Positions 25,479 through 34,516 of a stretch of DNA of 64,000 nt are shown here, one piece after another (the stretch's first letter is position 1; the number at the start of each line of letters is the position of its first letter). The translations under genes were made by a program, and so were the position numbers. The notes under the pieces are model-generated. The model was given only the letters and a program-made list of their open reading frames with translations, ran no database searches and was not told the origin of the DNA. The stretch comes from Enhydrobacter aerosaccus (GTDB taxonomy: Bacteria; Pseudomonadota; Alphaproteobacteria; Reyranellales; Reyranellaceae): positions 1 to 64,000 of the forward strand of contig NZ_FUWJ01000013.1 of NCBI RefSeq assembly GCF_900167455.1, written 5' to 3'.

Positions 25479-27083
25479 TCAGGCCGGGCCCGCCCCGGCC
25501 TGCTTCCAGCGCTCCACCTCGGCGGCCTCTGGTGGTGGACAGGAGACGATGGAGCGCCGGCCCAGCGCGATCGTTCCGGCATCGCCGTCGAGCGAGATCC
25601 AGTCGCCTTCGCGCACAACCGCATCACCAAGCATCGCCTGGCGATGCTCTTCGTCGATGGCCAGTGTCCGGCAGCCGACCAGGCACACCTTGCCGAGTTG
25701 CCGCGCCACGACCGCCGCATGCGCGGTACGGCCGCCAGCGGCGGTCAGGATGCCTTGGGCAACGGCGAAGCCCGCCACATCCTCGGTCGAGGTATCGGGC
25801 CGCACCAGGATCACCGGCTCGCCGCGCTGCGTCCATTCCTGTGCGCGTTGCGAGTCGAACACCACCCGGCCGCTGGCGACGCCCGGGGCAGCGGAGATCG
25901 CCTGGGCACCAGCCTCCGCCGGCTCCGCGAAGTGTGACACCGTCAGCGCCGAAGGATCGATGGTGCCGATACGGGCCAGCGCGGTGGGTATATCGATCAG
26001 CCCTTCCTGCACCATGGCCACCGCCATCGACAGCGCCGCCAGTGGCGTGCGCTTGGCGCTGCGGGTCTGGAGGAAATACAGCCGGCCATCATCGACCGTG
26101 AATTCGACATCCTGGGCATCACGTTGTTCCTGCTCGATACGTCGGACGCCGTCGGCCAGCTGCTTCGCCACGTCGGGCAAGCGCGAGGCCAGGCGGGTGC
26201 TATCGACCGGCGTGCGCCGGCCGGAAACCACGTCCTCGCCCTGCGCGTCGAACAGAAAGTCGAGATAAAGCGCGTTGGCGCCCGTCGCCGGATTGCGGCT
26301 GAAGACGACGCCGGCACCCGAGCGCGGGCCCGAATTGCCGAACACCATCGCCTGGACGGTCACCGCCGTGCCGGCGAGCTTGTGCAAACCGTTGAGCCGA
26401 CGGTATTCGACCGCGCGCGGACTGTCCCAGGAGCGGAACACCGCTCGCGCCGCCTCGCTCAGCTGTTCGCGCGGATTGTCCGGCGGCGCTCCCCGATCGA
26501 GCCGGGTCGCCAGCTCGCGATAATCCAGCGCCAGACGCTCCATTGCTTCCGAATCGAGTTCCGCCTCGCCTTCCACCTGTTCGGCGGCCACCATGGCCGC
26601 CAAGCAACGATCGAAATCGTCCGGCCGCGCGTCCCCCACCACCTCGGCATAGGACTGGATCAGGCGGCGCCAGCAATCGAAAGCCAGGCGGGGGTTCCCG
26701 GTCAGGCGGATCAGGCCATGCACCGTCTCGTCATCCAGGCCGATATTCAGCACCGTCTGCAGCATGCCGGGCATCGAGACCGCCGCTCCCGAGCGGACCG
26801 AGATCAGCAGCGGCGCACGAGCGTCGCCGAACCGGCGTCCTGTCCGCTCCTCGAGCCACGCGATACCCTTGACCAGCCCCCGTTCCAACGCCTCCAGGGC
26901 GGCCCCGTCGCCGGCATTGACCCTCTGACACAGCGCAGTCGGCAGGACGAAAGCCGGCGGAACCGGCAAGCCAAGTCTCGCCATCCGCCACAATCCAACC
27001 GCCTTCGACCCGGCGACCTCGGCCGTGATCTCCGGGCCTTTCGTGCCGCTGGCAATGAAGAGAGGCTCGACCGCGTCACTCAT
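25479..27083 (-). CDS. PPDK-like ATP-grasp/phosphohistidine protein lacking the PEP barrel
   Basis: 534 residues. The N-terminal nucleotide-binding half has the PPDK/PEP-synthase glycine-Lys motif AGSKAVGLWRM (25-34), LLISVRSGAAVSMPGML (92-108) and the closing LQTRSAKRTP (338-347). The mobile phosphohistidine domain follows, with catalytic His455 in AAGGRTAHAAVVARQLG. The C-terminal TIM barrel that binds PEP/pyruvate in true PPDK is absent, so the phosphoryl group from ATP must go to another acceptor. It overlaps the stop of the 645-residue gene upstream (ATGA), an obvious acceptor or regulator. Known analogues of split phosphotransfer are phenylphosphate synthase and rifampin phosphotransferase. 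Confidence 0.85.
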   Translation of the reverse strand: MSDAVEPLFIASGTKGPEITAEVAGSKAVGLWRMARLGLPVPPAFVLPTALCQRVNAGDGAALEALERGLVKGIAWLEERTGRRFGDARAPLLISVRSGAAVSMPGMLQTVLNIGLDDETVHGLIRLTGNPRLAFDCWRRLIQSYAEVVGDARPDDFDRCLAAMVAAEQVEGEAELDSEAMERLALDYRELATRLDRGAPPDNPREQLSEAARAVFRSWDSPRAVEYRRLNGLHKLAGTAVTVQAMVFGNSGPRSGAGVVFSRNPATGANALYLDFLFDAQGEDVVSGRRTPVDSTRLASRLPDVAKQLADGVRRIEQEQRDAQDVEFTVDDGRLYFLQTRSAKRTPLAALSMAVAMVQEGLIDIPTALARIGTIDPSALTVSHFAEPAEAGAQAISAAPGVASGRVVFDSQRAQEWTQRGEPVILVRPDTSTEDVAGFAVAQGILTAAGGRTAHAAVVARQLGKVCLVGCRTLAIDEEHRQAMLGDAVVREGDWISLDGDAGTIALGRRSIVSCPPPEAAEVERWKQAGAGPA

Positions 27084-29017
27084 GTCGACAACTCCTGCAG
27101 CACGCGTTCCCGCAACGACAGCGCGGCATGGGCGAGATGGTCGGTGGCGGTTTCAAGCGTGCGCGCCAATTCGATGCCCAGCACCAGCACCCGGCTGTCC
27201 GACGTCGGCTGACGCATGAAGGCCCGCAGAGCCTCCCGCTCCGCCGTATCCGCCCGCCGTTCGGCAAGGGTCACGGCATCGATCGCCTGCAGCGAGGTCG
27301 CGGCATCGAGTCGGTTGCCCTGCGGCAGCCGCGACGCGGCCTCGGCGGCGCGCACGAGATGGCTGATGCTCTCGACCACGATGTCGGCAAGGTCGACGAG
27401 GACAACGTTCCCGAGCAGGCCTTCACCCGTCGGCGCGATGCTCCATAGAAAGGCGCATTCATCGAGCGCGTCCGTACAGTTCTCGATCTCGTCCAACGCC
27501 AGTCGGAGCGCGTCCGCGTCCTGCATGCGCTCGCACATTTCGCGCGCCTGGACCGTCAGCCGGTCGGCCTTCTCCTCCATCTGCTTCGCGCGCTGCGCGA
27601 GCCGCGTCCTCAGGCCGGCGACTGCATGGCCATCACTGGCAAAGCTTTCGGCAATGGCGGAAGCCAGGGTACGGGCGATGCCCAGATGACGCACCAGCAG
27701 GACGAGCAAGGCCGCCTCGGCGGTATCGAACAGCTCGGCCAGCTCGGCCTGGATCTCGTCGCGGATCAGGCGGACCGAGCGGCTCGCACGCAGGCCCTCG
27801 CTGGTCTGACGCAGCACATGACGTAGAAATGTCGTGCATTCCTTCTCGCCCAGAACCGCATCGAGGCGGGCTCCGTAGGGGATGCGGCCGGCGCCGGTGC
27901 GGCGGATCGCTTCGAAGACGAGATCGGCGCCGCCCAGCTCGAGAAAGCCGCGATGGCCGCAATCGTGCGACGATGCCCAGCGCAGGATGTCGATCGCATT
28001 CTGCTTGCCGACGAAGATCTGCAGCGCCTTGCGCGCCTTGTTCCAGTCGATGAGGAACACGATGCGCGAACCGAGGAACTCGAGAAAGCGCAGCTGCGCG
28101 GCTTCGTCCGCGGCCGCGTGGCGACCGACCACGAGATAGAAGGCCTCGCCGCCCTGCAGCTCCTGGGCCTGCCGCTCGGTCAGGGCGTTCCAGGCGACAT
28201 CGCGCCCGTCGAACATCGACATGAAGAAGCGGGCACGCGGGCGGTGGATGTCGGTGTAGGTGACGGTCGTGGTGTTGCCCTCGACATGGATCACCAGCAC
28301 GTGCGCATCGGTCGTGCCGATGTCGTTCTGGATCACCAGTCGTGCCCCCGACCGCGTGGCCAGTGTCGCCAGCCCGGGATGGCCGAAGGCAAGGCCGGCG
28401 GTGCGATTGAGGCCGGCCATGAAGGCCCGGATGCGCTGGCGGTCAGCCTCGTCGACGTGATGAACCCGTGCGCCATCGATCACTTCTAGTGCCGACTCCG
28501 CGGCGAGGGCGTTGATTGCCTTGTGGGCGTCCATGACCAGGCGGTGAACGGTCTCCGGGCCGCCGGGTCGGGCCGCGGCCATCGACTGGATCTCTTCGGC
28601 CGTCAGCTCGTCATGCGCGGCCACCGGCAACGATGCCGAAAGCTTCTCCAGGCGCTTCCTGAATTCAGGATAGGAGTCGGTGCCGCAAGCCTCCAGCGGC
28701 GCCAACATCGTCTTGAGATCATCGGGCACGCCGTGCACGAGCGCATGCGCGCCGGGGATCTGCAGCCGATCGCCCGACACCTGCCGCGCGCCGCTGACCA
28801 TGGCATCGAACTGAGGATCGGCCAGTCCCGCCGCCTGCCGCTCAATCGTGAAGGAGGGCGGCGCATGAACAGGATGACGTGCCTGCGCAGACGCCTCCTG
28901 CAGCAAGGTCAGTCTCAGCTTGAGGCGATCGTTGGCCGCCAGGGCATCTGCAAGCAGCGTCGGCAGCAGCAGGCTGCCTTCGCCGAGCAATCGGACAATC
29001 TGCGATTTTTCGGTCAC
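27080..29017 (-). CDS. 645-residue protein with PhoU/DUF47-like C-terminal helices
   Basis: The N-terminal 130 residues are helical. The middle (about 150-370) is a mixed alpha/beta region of unknown family with several His/Asp clusters (GARVHHVDEADR, ASSHDCGHRGF) and strands such as HVLVIHVEGNTTTVTYTDIH. From about 420 it is all-helical with MEEKADRLTVQAREMCERM and DEIENCTDALDECAF, the E-x-x-A-D and ‘iDxxED’ patterns of DUF47/PhoU-like proteins that bind metal-phosphate clusters. It is coupled to the PPDK-like gene. A FixK-type box and -10-like hexamer precede it. Function unknown; a phosphoryl acceptor or phosphate sensor is plausible. Confidence 0.7.
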   Translation of the reverse strand: MTEKSQIVRLLGEGSLLLPTLLADALAANDRLKLRLTLLQEASAQARHPVHAPPSFTIERQAAGLADPQFDAMVSGARQVSGDRLQIPGAHALVHGVPDDLKTMLAPLEACGTDSYPEFRKRLEKLSASLPVAAHDELTAEEIQSMAAARPGGPETVHRLVMDAHKAINALAAESALEVIDGARVHHVDEADRQRIRAFMAGLNRTAGLAFGHPGLATLATRSGARLVIQNDIGTTDAHVLVIHVEGNTTTVTYTDIHRPRARFFMSMFDGRDVAWNALTERQAQELQGGEAFYLVVGRHAAADEAAQLRFLEFLGSRIVFLIDWNKARKALQIFVGKQNAIDILRWASSHDCGHRGFLELGGADLVFEAIRRTGAGRIPYGARLDAVLGEKECTTFLRHVLRQTSEGLRASRSVRLIRDEIQAELAELFDTAEAALLVLLVRHLGIARTLASAIAESFASDGHAVAGLRTRLAQRAKQMEEKADRLTVQAREMCERMQDADALRLALDEIENCTDALDECAFLWSIAPTGEGLLGNVVLVDLADIVVESISHLVRAAEAASRLPQGNRLDAATSLQAIDAVTLAERRADTAEREALRAFMRQPTSDSRVLVLGIELARTLETATDHLAHAALSLRERVLQELST

Positions 29018-29074
29018 CGGCCGCCACCCGACGCAAGTTCGGAGCTTTGATAGGTCGACCGGCTTCGCTGGCCC

Positions 29075-29088
29075 TTGCGTTAGATCAA
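29075..29088 (-). promoter_or_regulatory. FixK/FNR-type box upstream of the PPDK-like operon
   Basis: On the minus strand TTGATCTAACGCAA fits TTG(A/C)-N6-(T/G)CAA. Measured from its centre, a class II start site would fall at about 29040, and TATCAA (29052-29047) sits exactly where the -10 hexamer should be. The predicted leader to the ATG at 29017 is about 23 bases. The match is imperfect on one half, so this is suggestive rather than firm. Confidence 0.5.
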
Positions 29089-29120
29089 TCGGTGACAGTT
29101 CGGTGTCATGCTCGATCCGG

Positions 29121-29603
29121 TCAGCCGACGACCTTCGCGAGCCGGCAGTTGTGCCAGTTGTTCGTCACCTTGACCCCACTGCGCGCGTAGAGCTGCGTCA
29201 ACGGACACCGCCGCTCGACTTCACTCGCCAGCTTTGAGAACGCCGCATCGCTCGCGTCGGTTTCCACCACGACGTCGAGCGTGACGGAAGAGAAGTTCGG
29301 ATTTCCCTCGGCACCGAACACCAGCACGGAGTTGTCGAGTTCGGCCCGTAGATCGATCGAAAAGCTGCCGATCGATATGCCGAGATCGCGAGCGACGATG
29401 AAGGTGGTTACCTGATTGCACGATGCCAGTGAGCCAAGAGCATAGTCCAGCGGACTCGGGGCGGACTCCTTTCCGCCGAAGGCCGGATGACCTTCCGCCC
29501 GGATCGCATGCGGCGACCCCTCGATGTTCACGGTCTGCAGGACACCGTGTCCCTTCCCGTGGAGATGAAAGGGCAGGATCGAGCCTTTCGGATGTAACGG
29601 CAT
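29121..29603 (-). CDS. OsmC-family peroxiredoxin-like protein
   Basis: 160 residues from the ATG at 29603 (GTGGAG upstream). Both redox cysteines are present: Cys62 in LGSLASCNQVTT and Cys133 in VERRCPLTQLY, the order of the OsmC/Ohr fold, preceded by APSPLDYALGSL. Such dimers reduce organic or fatty-acid hydroperoxides in the cytosol using a lipoylated or dithiol donor. A second OsmC gene in the window (45503) lacks the second cysteine. No operon partner is evident. Confidence 0.85.
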   Translation of the reverse strand: MPLHPKGSILPFHLHGKGHGVLQTVNIEGSPHAIRAEGHPAFGGKESAPSPLDYALGSLASCNQVTTFIVARDLGISIGSFSIDLRAELDNSVLVFGAEGNPNFSSVTLDVVVETDASDAAFSKLASEVERRCPLTQLYARSGVKVTNNWHNCRLAKVVG

Positions 29604-29847
29604 GAATGAGGCCTCCACTTCGGCATTTCCACCGGGGGCGCCAACGCCTCGACCCTGGAGCCGCCGGTTGTTTCAACGACGGATGGAGTAGCGGTCAGCG
29701 TCGGAACAGCAAAGCCGGGTCGCTCGAACAAAACGGGGATATGCCTTTGCTCGGTGTCGGCAGGGAATATTCGGTTCGGCGCTGGAGCCGAAAGGACAAG
29801 GATATTCGCCGGCCCTGGACCAGTGGCAGAAGCTCGGCGATTCGGGT

Positions 29848-30951
29848 CTAACCCCAGACCTCCCGTGCCACCTCCACGCAGCGCGAAAGCTTCGCCCACT
29901 GCTCTTCCTCCGCCAGCAGATTGCCTTCCTCGGTGCTGGCGAAGCCGCATTGCGGCGACAGGCAGAGCTGGTCGAGCGGCGCGAACTTCGACGCCTCATC
30001 GATGCGGCGCTTGAGCAGATCTTTGCTCTCCAGCGCGCCGGTCTTGGAGGTCATGACGCCCAGCACGACGTGTTTGTTCCGCGGCAGGAACCGCAAAGGC
30101 TCGAAGCCGCCGGCGCGCTCGCTGTCGTACTCCATGAAATAGGCATCGACGTTCATCCTGTTGAACAGCATATCGGCCACCGGCTCGTAGCCGCCCTGCG
30201 CCATCCAGGTGGATCGGAAGTTGCCCCGGCAAAGATGCATGGAGATCGTCATGCCGGGCGTACGGCCAGCACACGCCGCGTTGATCAGGTCGGCATAGAT
30301 ATGCAGCAGCTTGTCGGGATCGTCGCCACGGCTCTTGAGATACTCGCGCTGGGCGGGATCGCAGAGATAGGCCACGAACACTTCGTCGAGCTGCAGGTAG
30401 GTGCAGCCGGCCTCGCCGAACGCCCGCACCGCCTTGGTATAGGCCTTGCCGAGATCGTCGAAGAAGGCGTCCATCTCGGGATAGACGGACTTTTCGATTG
30501 CCTGGCGGCCGCCGCGATAATGCAAGGCCGCCGGCGAGGGAATCGTCATCTTGGGCGTCTGCCGTGTCACCGACTTCAGAAACCTGAAGTGATCGAGCAT
30601 GGGATGCGACGGCGAGAAGTCGATCCTGCCATGAACGTGCGGCCCTTCGGCCTTGGTCTGCGTGCCCTTGAACTGCAGGCCCTGGGAAACACTCACCAGC
30701 TCGACACCGTCGAGATGCCGCAGGAAGTCGTAGTGCCACCAGGAGCGGCGGAACTCGCCGTCGGTTATGCCCTGGAGGCCGATCGCTTCCTGCTTCGCCA
30801 CCAGCTTGCGGATTTCCTCATCCTCGATCGCCTTCAACTCCGCGGGAGTGATCTCTCCCGTAGCCCGCCTGGTACGCGCTTCCTTGAGCGGCGCCGTGCG
30901 CAACAGACTGCCGACCTGATCGGCGCGAAACGGCGGCTTGTCACGCATCAT
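29848..30951 (-). CDS. MetE-like cobalamin-independent methyltransferase (C-terminal domain only)
   Basis: 367 residues from the ATG at 30951, overlapping the Rieske gene stop (ATGA). It matches the C-terminal barrel of methionine synthase (YxjG/YxjH type), with the zinc ligands His239 and Cys241 (ISMHLCRGN), Glu274 (YFMEYD) and Cys335 (SPQCGF). The N-terminal MetE half that helps bind folate is absent. It may methylate a thiol (homocysteine or other) with a methyl donor that need not be methyl-folate. Tight coupling to a Rieske oxygenase suggests C1 transfer linked to oxidative demethylation, which is inference. Confidence 0.82.
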   Translation of the reverse strand: MMRDKPPFRADQVGSLLRTAPLKEARTRRATGEITPAELKAIEDEEIRKLVAKQEAIGLQGITDGEFRRSWWHYDFLRHLDGVELVSVSQGLQFKGTQTKAEGPHVHGRIDFSPSHPMLDHFRFLKSVTRQTPKMTIPSPAALHYRGGRQAIEKSVYPEMDAFFDDLGKAYTKAVRAFGEAGCTYLQLDEVFVAYLCDPAQREYLKSRGDDPDKLLHIYADLINAACAGRTPGMTISMHLCRGNFRSTWMAQGGYEPVADMLFNRMNVDAYFMEYDSERAGGFEPLRFLPRNKHVVLGVMTSKTGALESKDLLKRRIDEASKFAPLDQLCLSPQCGFASTEEGNLLAEEEQWAKLSRCVEVAREVWG

Positions 30952-32105
30952 GCTGCTACTCCCAGAGCCTGGCGGATCGAACGGTGAAAATGGACCAGTG
31001 CGGGCTCGTTGCGCCCATAGACCACCTCTTCTGTCGCGCCCGACTCGAAGCCGATCTGCATGCGCTCGCCCAACGGGAAGTCCTCGTCGAGCACGGTGCG
31101 GATGGCGATGTCGCGGTTCTTCTCCCAGTAGGAATCCGGCTTTGTCGTCTCGACCGGCTTGTAGAGTGTCAGCTCCACTTCGCACACGCCGGGATCTCCC
31201 TGCTTGGGGAAGGTGCGCCAGATCTCGATATGATCCATCTGCCAGACCAGCAGCGAGTTGGGGAACAGCTGATAGATCTGCACGATATGCGGCAGGTAGC
31301 GGCGTTCGTCCTCGGGCTCGGCCCGGGTCTTGTCGATCGAGTTCTTCACGAACGAGGCGCGCCCATGCAGGCCACCGGAATCGAACACGCAGCAATTGCC
31401 GACGAAATACGGCGCGATGGTTTTCCGGTGCAGATGAGCGATGTGATAGCTCTCGAGGAACGTATCGACCGCGAACTTCCAGTTGATGCGCGGCGCGATG
31501 CGATCGGTGGAATGGAGGACGAAGTCGTCGAGCTGCAGCGCCGCAAGCGGCGGAGCGAAGACTCCCAGTTCGGCATCGATGTCGATTGTGCGGCTCTCGC
31601 CCGGCCTGGGGACGCCCGGTCGCACATAGATCATGCCGTGCTTTTCCACCGTCGGCAGCGGAACCAGCCCGTGTGCTGCAATGTCGAGCCCGGCGAAGCC
31701 CGGCTTGTCGGTCGCGCCCAGCAATCGGCCGGCAAGATCGTAGGTCCAGCCATGGTAGGGACAGGTGAAGGCCCGCGCGTTGCCGCAGCCCTGCGCCACC
31801 GGTGCACCGCGATGGCGGCAGACATTGGCAAAGGCCTGCACGCTGCCAGTGCCATCGCGGACCAGCAGCACCGGCATGCCGACGACATCCTCGGTGAGAT
31901 AGTCGCCCGGCTTGGCCAGCCGCGACGACAACCCCATCAGGAGCGGTCGCTCGCGGAACAGCTTCTCGCGCTCGAGCGCCGCGCGATCGCGGCACGCATA
32001 GGCGATGGTCTGGTTGCGGAACATATCGGCCGCCAGATCGGTGGTGCGGCAGTCGATATGGCCGAGCAGCCGCCTCCCGACGGCCAATTCTTCTTTTCGG
32101 TCCAT
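30948..32105 (-). CDS. Rieske-type ring-hydroxylating/demethylating oxygenase alpha subunit
   Basis: 385 residues. Rieske [2Fe-2S] ligands are Cys96-x-His98 (NVCRHRGAP) and Cys115-x-x-His118 (FTCPYHGWTYD). The mononuclear iron site shows DTFLESYHIAHLH with His221 and His226. The fold is that of the large oxygenase component; no ferredoxin, reductase or small subunit is adjacent. Such single-subunit oxygenases act on aromatics, quaternary amines or methoxy groups. It is followed in an ATGA overlap by a MetE-like methyltransferase. Confidence 0.88.
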   Translation of the reverse strand: MDRKEELAVGRRLLGHIDCRTTDLAADMFRNQTIAYACRDRAALEREKLFRERPLLMGLSSRLAKPGDYLTEDVVGMPVLLVRDGTGSVQAFANVCRHRGAPVAQGCGNARAFTCPYHGWTYDLAGRLLGATDKPGFAGLDIAAHGLVPLPTVEKHGMIYVRPGVPRPGESRTIDIDAELGVFAPPLAALQLDDFVLHSTDRIAPRINWKFAVDTFLESYHIAHLHRKTIAPYFVGNCCVFDSGGLHGRASFVKNSIDKTRAEPEDERRYLPHIVQIYQLFPNSLLVWQMDHIEIWRTFPKQGDPGVCEVELTLYKPVETTKPDSYWEKNRDIAIRTVLDEDFPLGERMQIGFESGATEEVVYGRNEPALVHFHRSIRQALGVAA

Positions 32106-32214
32106 GGCAAAATCCTAGGCCCAGCCGGGCCGCCGCGCCAGCCGGCGAAGCGGCTTCCAGCCCGCTCTTCCTCTTTCGTTCCGCCGCGGGCGCGCCGGAG
32201 CGGCGATGCAGCTG

Positions 32215-33072
32215 CTATGTCACCGCCTCGCCGGCCATTTGCAGGGCGCGATCGATCACTTGTTGCGGACTGAGCCCGGACTCGCGTAGGGCGCGGATGG
32301 TCATGTCGCGGTCGCGCTTGGCAAAGCGGCGTCCAGTGGCATCGGTCAGCAGGCGGTGATGGGCGTAGAGCGGCGTCTCGTAACCCAACAGCCGCTGCAG
32401 CAGCACATGGACATGGGTTGAGGGCAGCACATCCTCGCCGCGCGTCACCAAAGTCACACCCTGCAGATGATCGTCGACCGTGACGGCGAGGTGATAGCTG
32501 GTGGGCGTATCCTTGCGCGCGATGACGAAATCGCCCAGCAGCAGTGGCTCGCCCTCGATCCGGCCCCGCGTCTCGTCGAAGAAATGATAGGCACCCACCT
32601 CGGCCGCCGCCTTCGCCGCATCGAGCCGCAGGCAATGCTCCTCGGCGGCTCGCAGCCGCGCTCGCCTCTGTTCGAGCGGTAGATGGCGACAGGTCCCCGG
32701 ATAGTGCGGACCGTCGGGACCATGCGGCGCGCCAGCGGCGGCCGCGATCTCGCGGGCGATGTCGGCACGCGAACAGAAGCAGGGATAGACGAAGCCCCTT
32801 TGATCGAGCTGGTCGAGCACGCGCCCGTAATCGGCAAAATGCTCGGACTGCCGTCGCACGGCACCGTCCCACCGGAAGCCCAGCCACGTCAGGTCGGCGA
32901 GGATCGCGTGCTCGAACTCGCGTCGACAGCGGCGGATGTCGATATCCTCGATGCGCACCAGGAACACACCATCCGCCTCGCGCGCGCGATGCCAGCCGGT
33001 CCAGGCCGAATAGGCCGAGCCGAGATGCAGCTCGCCTGTCGGACTGGGGGCAAAGCGCGTGACGATCTTCAT
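32215..33072 (-). CDS. gluQ: Glutamyl-Q tRNA(Asp) synthetase
   Basis: 285 residues from the ATG at 33072, about the usual size of these GluRS paralogues lacking the anticodon-binding domain. Class I signatures are RFAPSPTGELHLGS (6-19) and a degenerate KMSKS as RRFAKRD. CFCSRADI follows. The enzyme attaches glutamate to queuosine at the wobble position of tRNA(Asp). It is divergent from a DNA glycosylase 46 bases away. Confidence 0.92.
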   Translation of the reverse strand: MKIVTRFAPSPTGELHLGSAYSAWTGWHRAREADGVFLVRIEDIDIRRCRREFEHAILADLTWLGFRWDGAVRRQSEHFADYGRVLDQLDQRGFVYPCFCSRADIAREIAAAAGAPHGPDGPHYPGTCRHLPLEQRRARLRAAEEHCLRLDAAKAAAEVGAYHFFDETRGRIEGEPLLLGDFVIARKDTPTSYHLAVTVDDHLQGVTLVTRGEDVLPSTHVHVLLQRLLGYETPLYAHHRLLTDATGRRFAKRDRDMTIRALRESGLSPQQVIDRALQMAGEAVT

Positions 33073-33118
33073 CAATCGGACGTTACAGCGGGCTCGCGTG
33101 GCGTGCTATGCGGTCGAG

Positions 33119-33844
33119 ATGCCCCAAGTGGTCCTCGATGCTGCCAACCTCAAGAAGGCCCTGCGCCACCTCGCCAAGGTCGACGCCGATTTCGCGCGCG
33201 CCTTGAAGGAGGTCGGTCACCCCGAGCTGCGCCGGGTCCCATCCGGCTTCGGTGGCCTGATGCGCTCGATCGTGGGTCAGCAGGTCTCAGTGCACGCGGC
33301 ACGGTCGATCTGGCTCCGGCTGGAGGCCGCCGTGCCCTCGATGGAGCCGGCCGACTTCCTGAAGCTTGGTGACGAGGATCTGCGCGCGGTCGGCCTGTCG
33401 GCCGCCAAGATGAAATACGGCCGCAGCCTCGCCACCGATATCGTCGAGGGCCGTATCGATTTCGCGGCGCTCGAGGCGCTCGATGACGAGGCGGCCATCG
33501 CCATGCTCACGCAGGCCAAGGGCATTGGCCCCTGGACCGCCGAGATCTACCTGATGTTCGCTCATGGCCGGCCCGACATCATGCCGGGCCTCGACCTTGG
33601 CCTGGTGATCGCGGCGCAGCACCTGAAGAAGCTGCGCACGCGACCCGACGCCAAGCGGCTGGTGAAGATCGCCGAAGCGTGGCGGCCGTGGCGCAGCGCC
33701 GCTGCGCTGCTGCTCTGGCATTGGCGCCGCAACATGCCGGACTGGAGCGCGCGCGAGCCTAAGGTCGCGCCGGTCGATCCGGTGGCCAAGACCGTGCCCA
33801 AGGCCACGCCAAAAACGACCAAGATCAAAGCGGAGGCATCATGA
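33119..33844 (+). CDS. DNA-3-methyladenine glycosylase II-like (HhH-GPD)
   Basis: 241 residues from the ATG at 33119. The helix-hairpin-helix TQAKGIGPWTAEIYLMF (131-147) is followed by MPGLDLGL with catalytic Asp159, the AlkA/Mag1 arrangement. It excises alkylated purines in base-excision repair. The C-terminal 25 residues are a Lys/Thr/Pro-rich basic tail (AKTVPKATPKTTKIK) that may contact DNA. An ATGA overlap couples it to the following esterase. Confidence 0.88.
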   Translation: MPQVVLDAANLKKALRHLAKVDADFARALKEVGHPELRRVPSGFGGLMRSIVGQQVSVHAARSIWLRLEAAVPSMEPADFLKLGDEDLRAVGLSAAKMKYGRSLATDIVEGRIDFAALEALDDEAAIAMLTQAKGIGPWTAEIYLMFAHGRPDIMPGLDLGLVIAAQHLKKLRTRPDAKRLVKIAEAWRPWRSAAALLLWHWRRNMPDWSAREPKVAPVDPVAKTVPKATPKTTKIKAEAS

Positions 33845-34515
33845 TCAAGCTCGAGGGTCCCAGCCATGGCCCGGCCGCGGGTGGCGCGCCTCGTCATCTC
33901 GTGGTGCTGCTACATGGCTACGGTGCCGACGGCAACGACCTGATCGGCCTCGCGCCGGTGCTGGCGCCGCTGATGCCGGACACGGTGTTCCATGCACCCA
34001 ACGCGCCCTATGCCTGCGAGGGCGCGCCGATGGGCTATCAGTGGTTCGGCATCTCGCGGCTCGATCCGCATACCGTTGCTGCCGGCGTGCGCGCCGCCGC
34101 GCCGTTCGTCGACGCTTTTCTCGACGAGACCATGGCGCAGTACGGCCTCGACGAAACGAGAACCGTGCTGGTGGGCTTCAGCCAGGGCACGATGATGGCC
34201 CTGCATTGCGGCCTGCGCCGCGACATCCCGCTCGCCGGCATCATCGGCTTTTCCGGCATGCTGGCCGCTCCCGAAGCTCTGGACACCGAACTGCGCAGCC
34301 GGCCACCGGTCCTGCTGATCCATGGCGACAGCGATCCCATGCTGCCGAGCCAGCTCAGCGAGACAGCGGCGGAAACCTTGCGCCGCAACGGCGTGCCGGT
34401 CGGCCTGCATATCGCGCCGGGCGTCGGTCACGGTATCGACCAGACCGGCCTCTCCCAAGCGGCGCGCTTCCTCCTGGACGCTTTCGAACTGCCGCTGCCC
34501 AACCAGGGAAACTGA
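33841..34515 (+). CDS. Phospholipase/carboxylesterase-family alpha/beta hydrolase
   Basis: 224 residues, YpfH/carboxylesterase type. Motifs: LLHGYGADGNDL (oxyanion loop, 24-35), nucleophile Ser114 in VGFSQGTMM, Asp165 in HGDSDPMLP and His197 in GVGHGID. Start overlaps the glycosylase stop. A serine esterase precedes-by-one-base spacing in the same operon, so three genes (repair glycosylase, esterase, serine hydrolase) are co-transcribed. Confidence 0.85.
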   Translation: MIKLEGPSHGPAAGGAPRHLVVLLHGYGADGNDLIGLAPVLAPLMPDTVFHAPNAPYACEGAPMGYQWFGISRLDPHTVAAGVRAAAPFVDAFLDETMAQYGLDETRTVLVGFSQGTMMALHCGLRRDIPLAGIIGFSGMLAAPEALDTELRSRPPVLLIHGDSDPMLPSQLSETAAETLRRNGVPVGLHIAPGVGHGIDQTGLSQAARFLLDAFELPLPNQGN

Positions 34516-34516
34516 C

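Noticed and set aside
29848..31995. Apparent 715-residue fusion of a MetE-like protein to an N-terminal region
   Set aside because: The upstream half is an out-of-frame reading of the Rieske gene. The MetE-like gene has its own ATG overlapping the Rieske stop.
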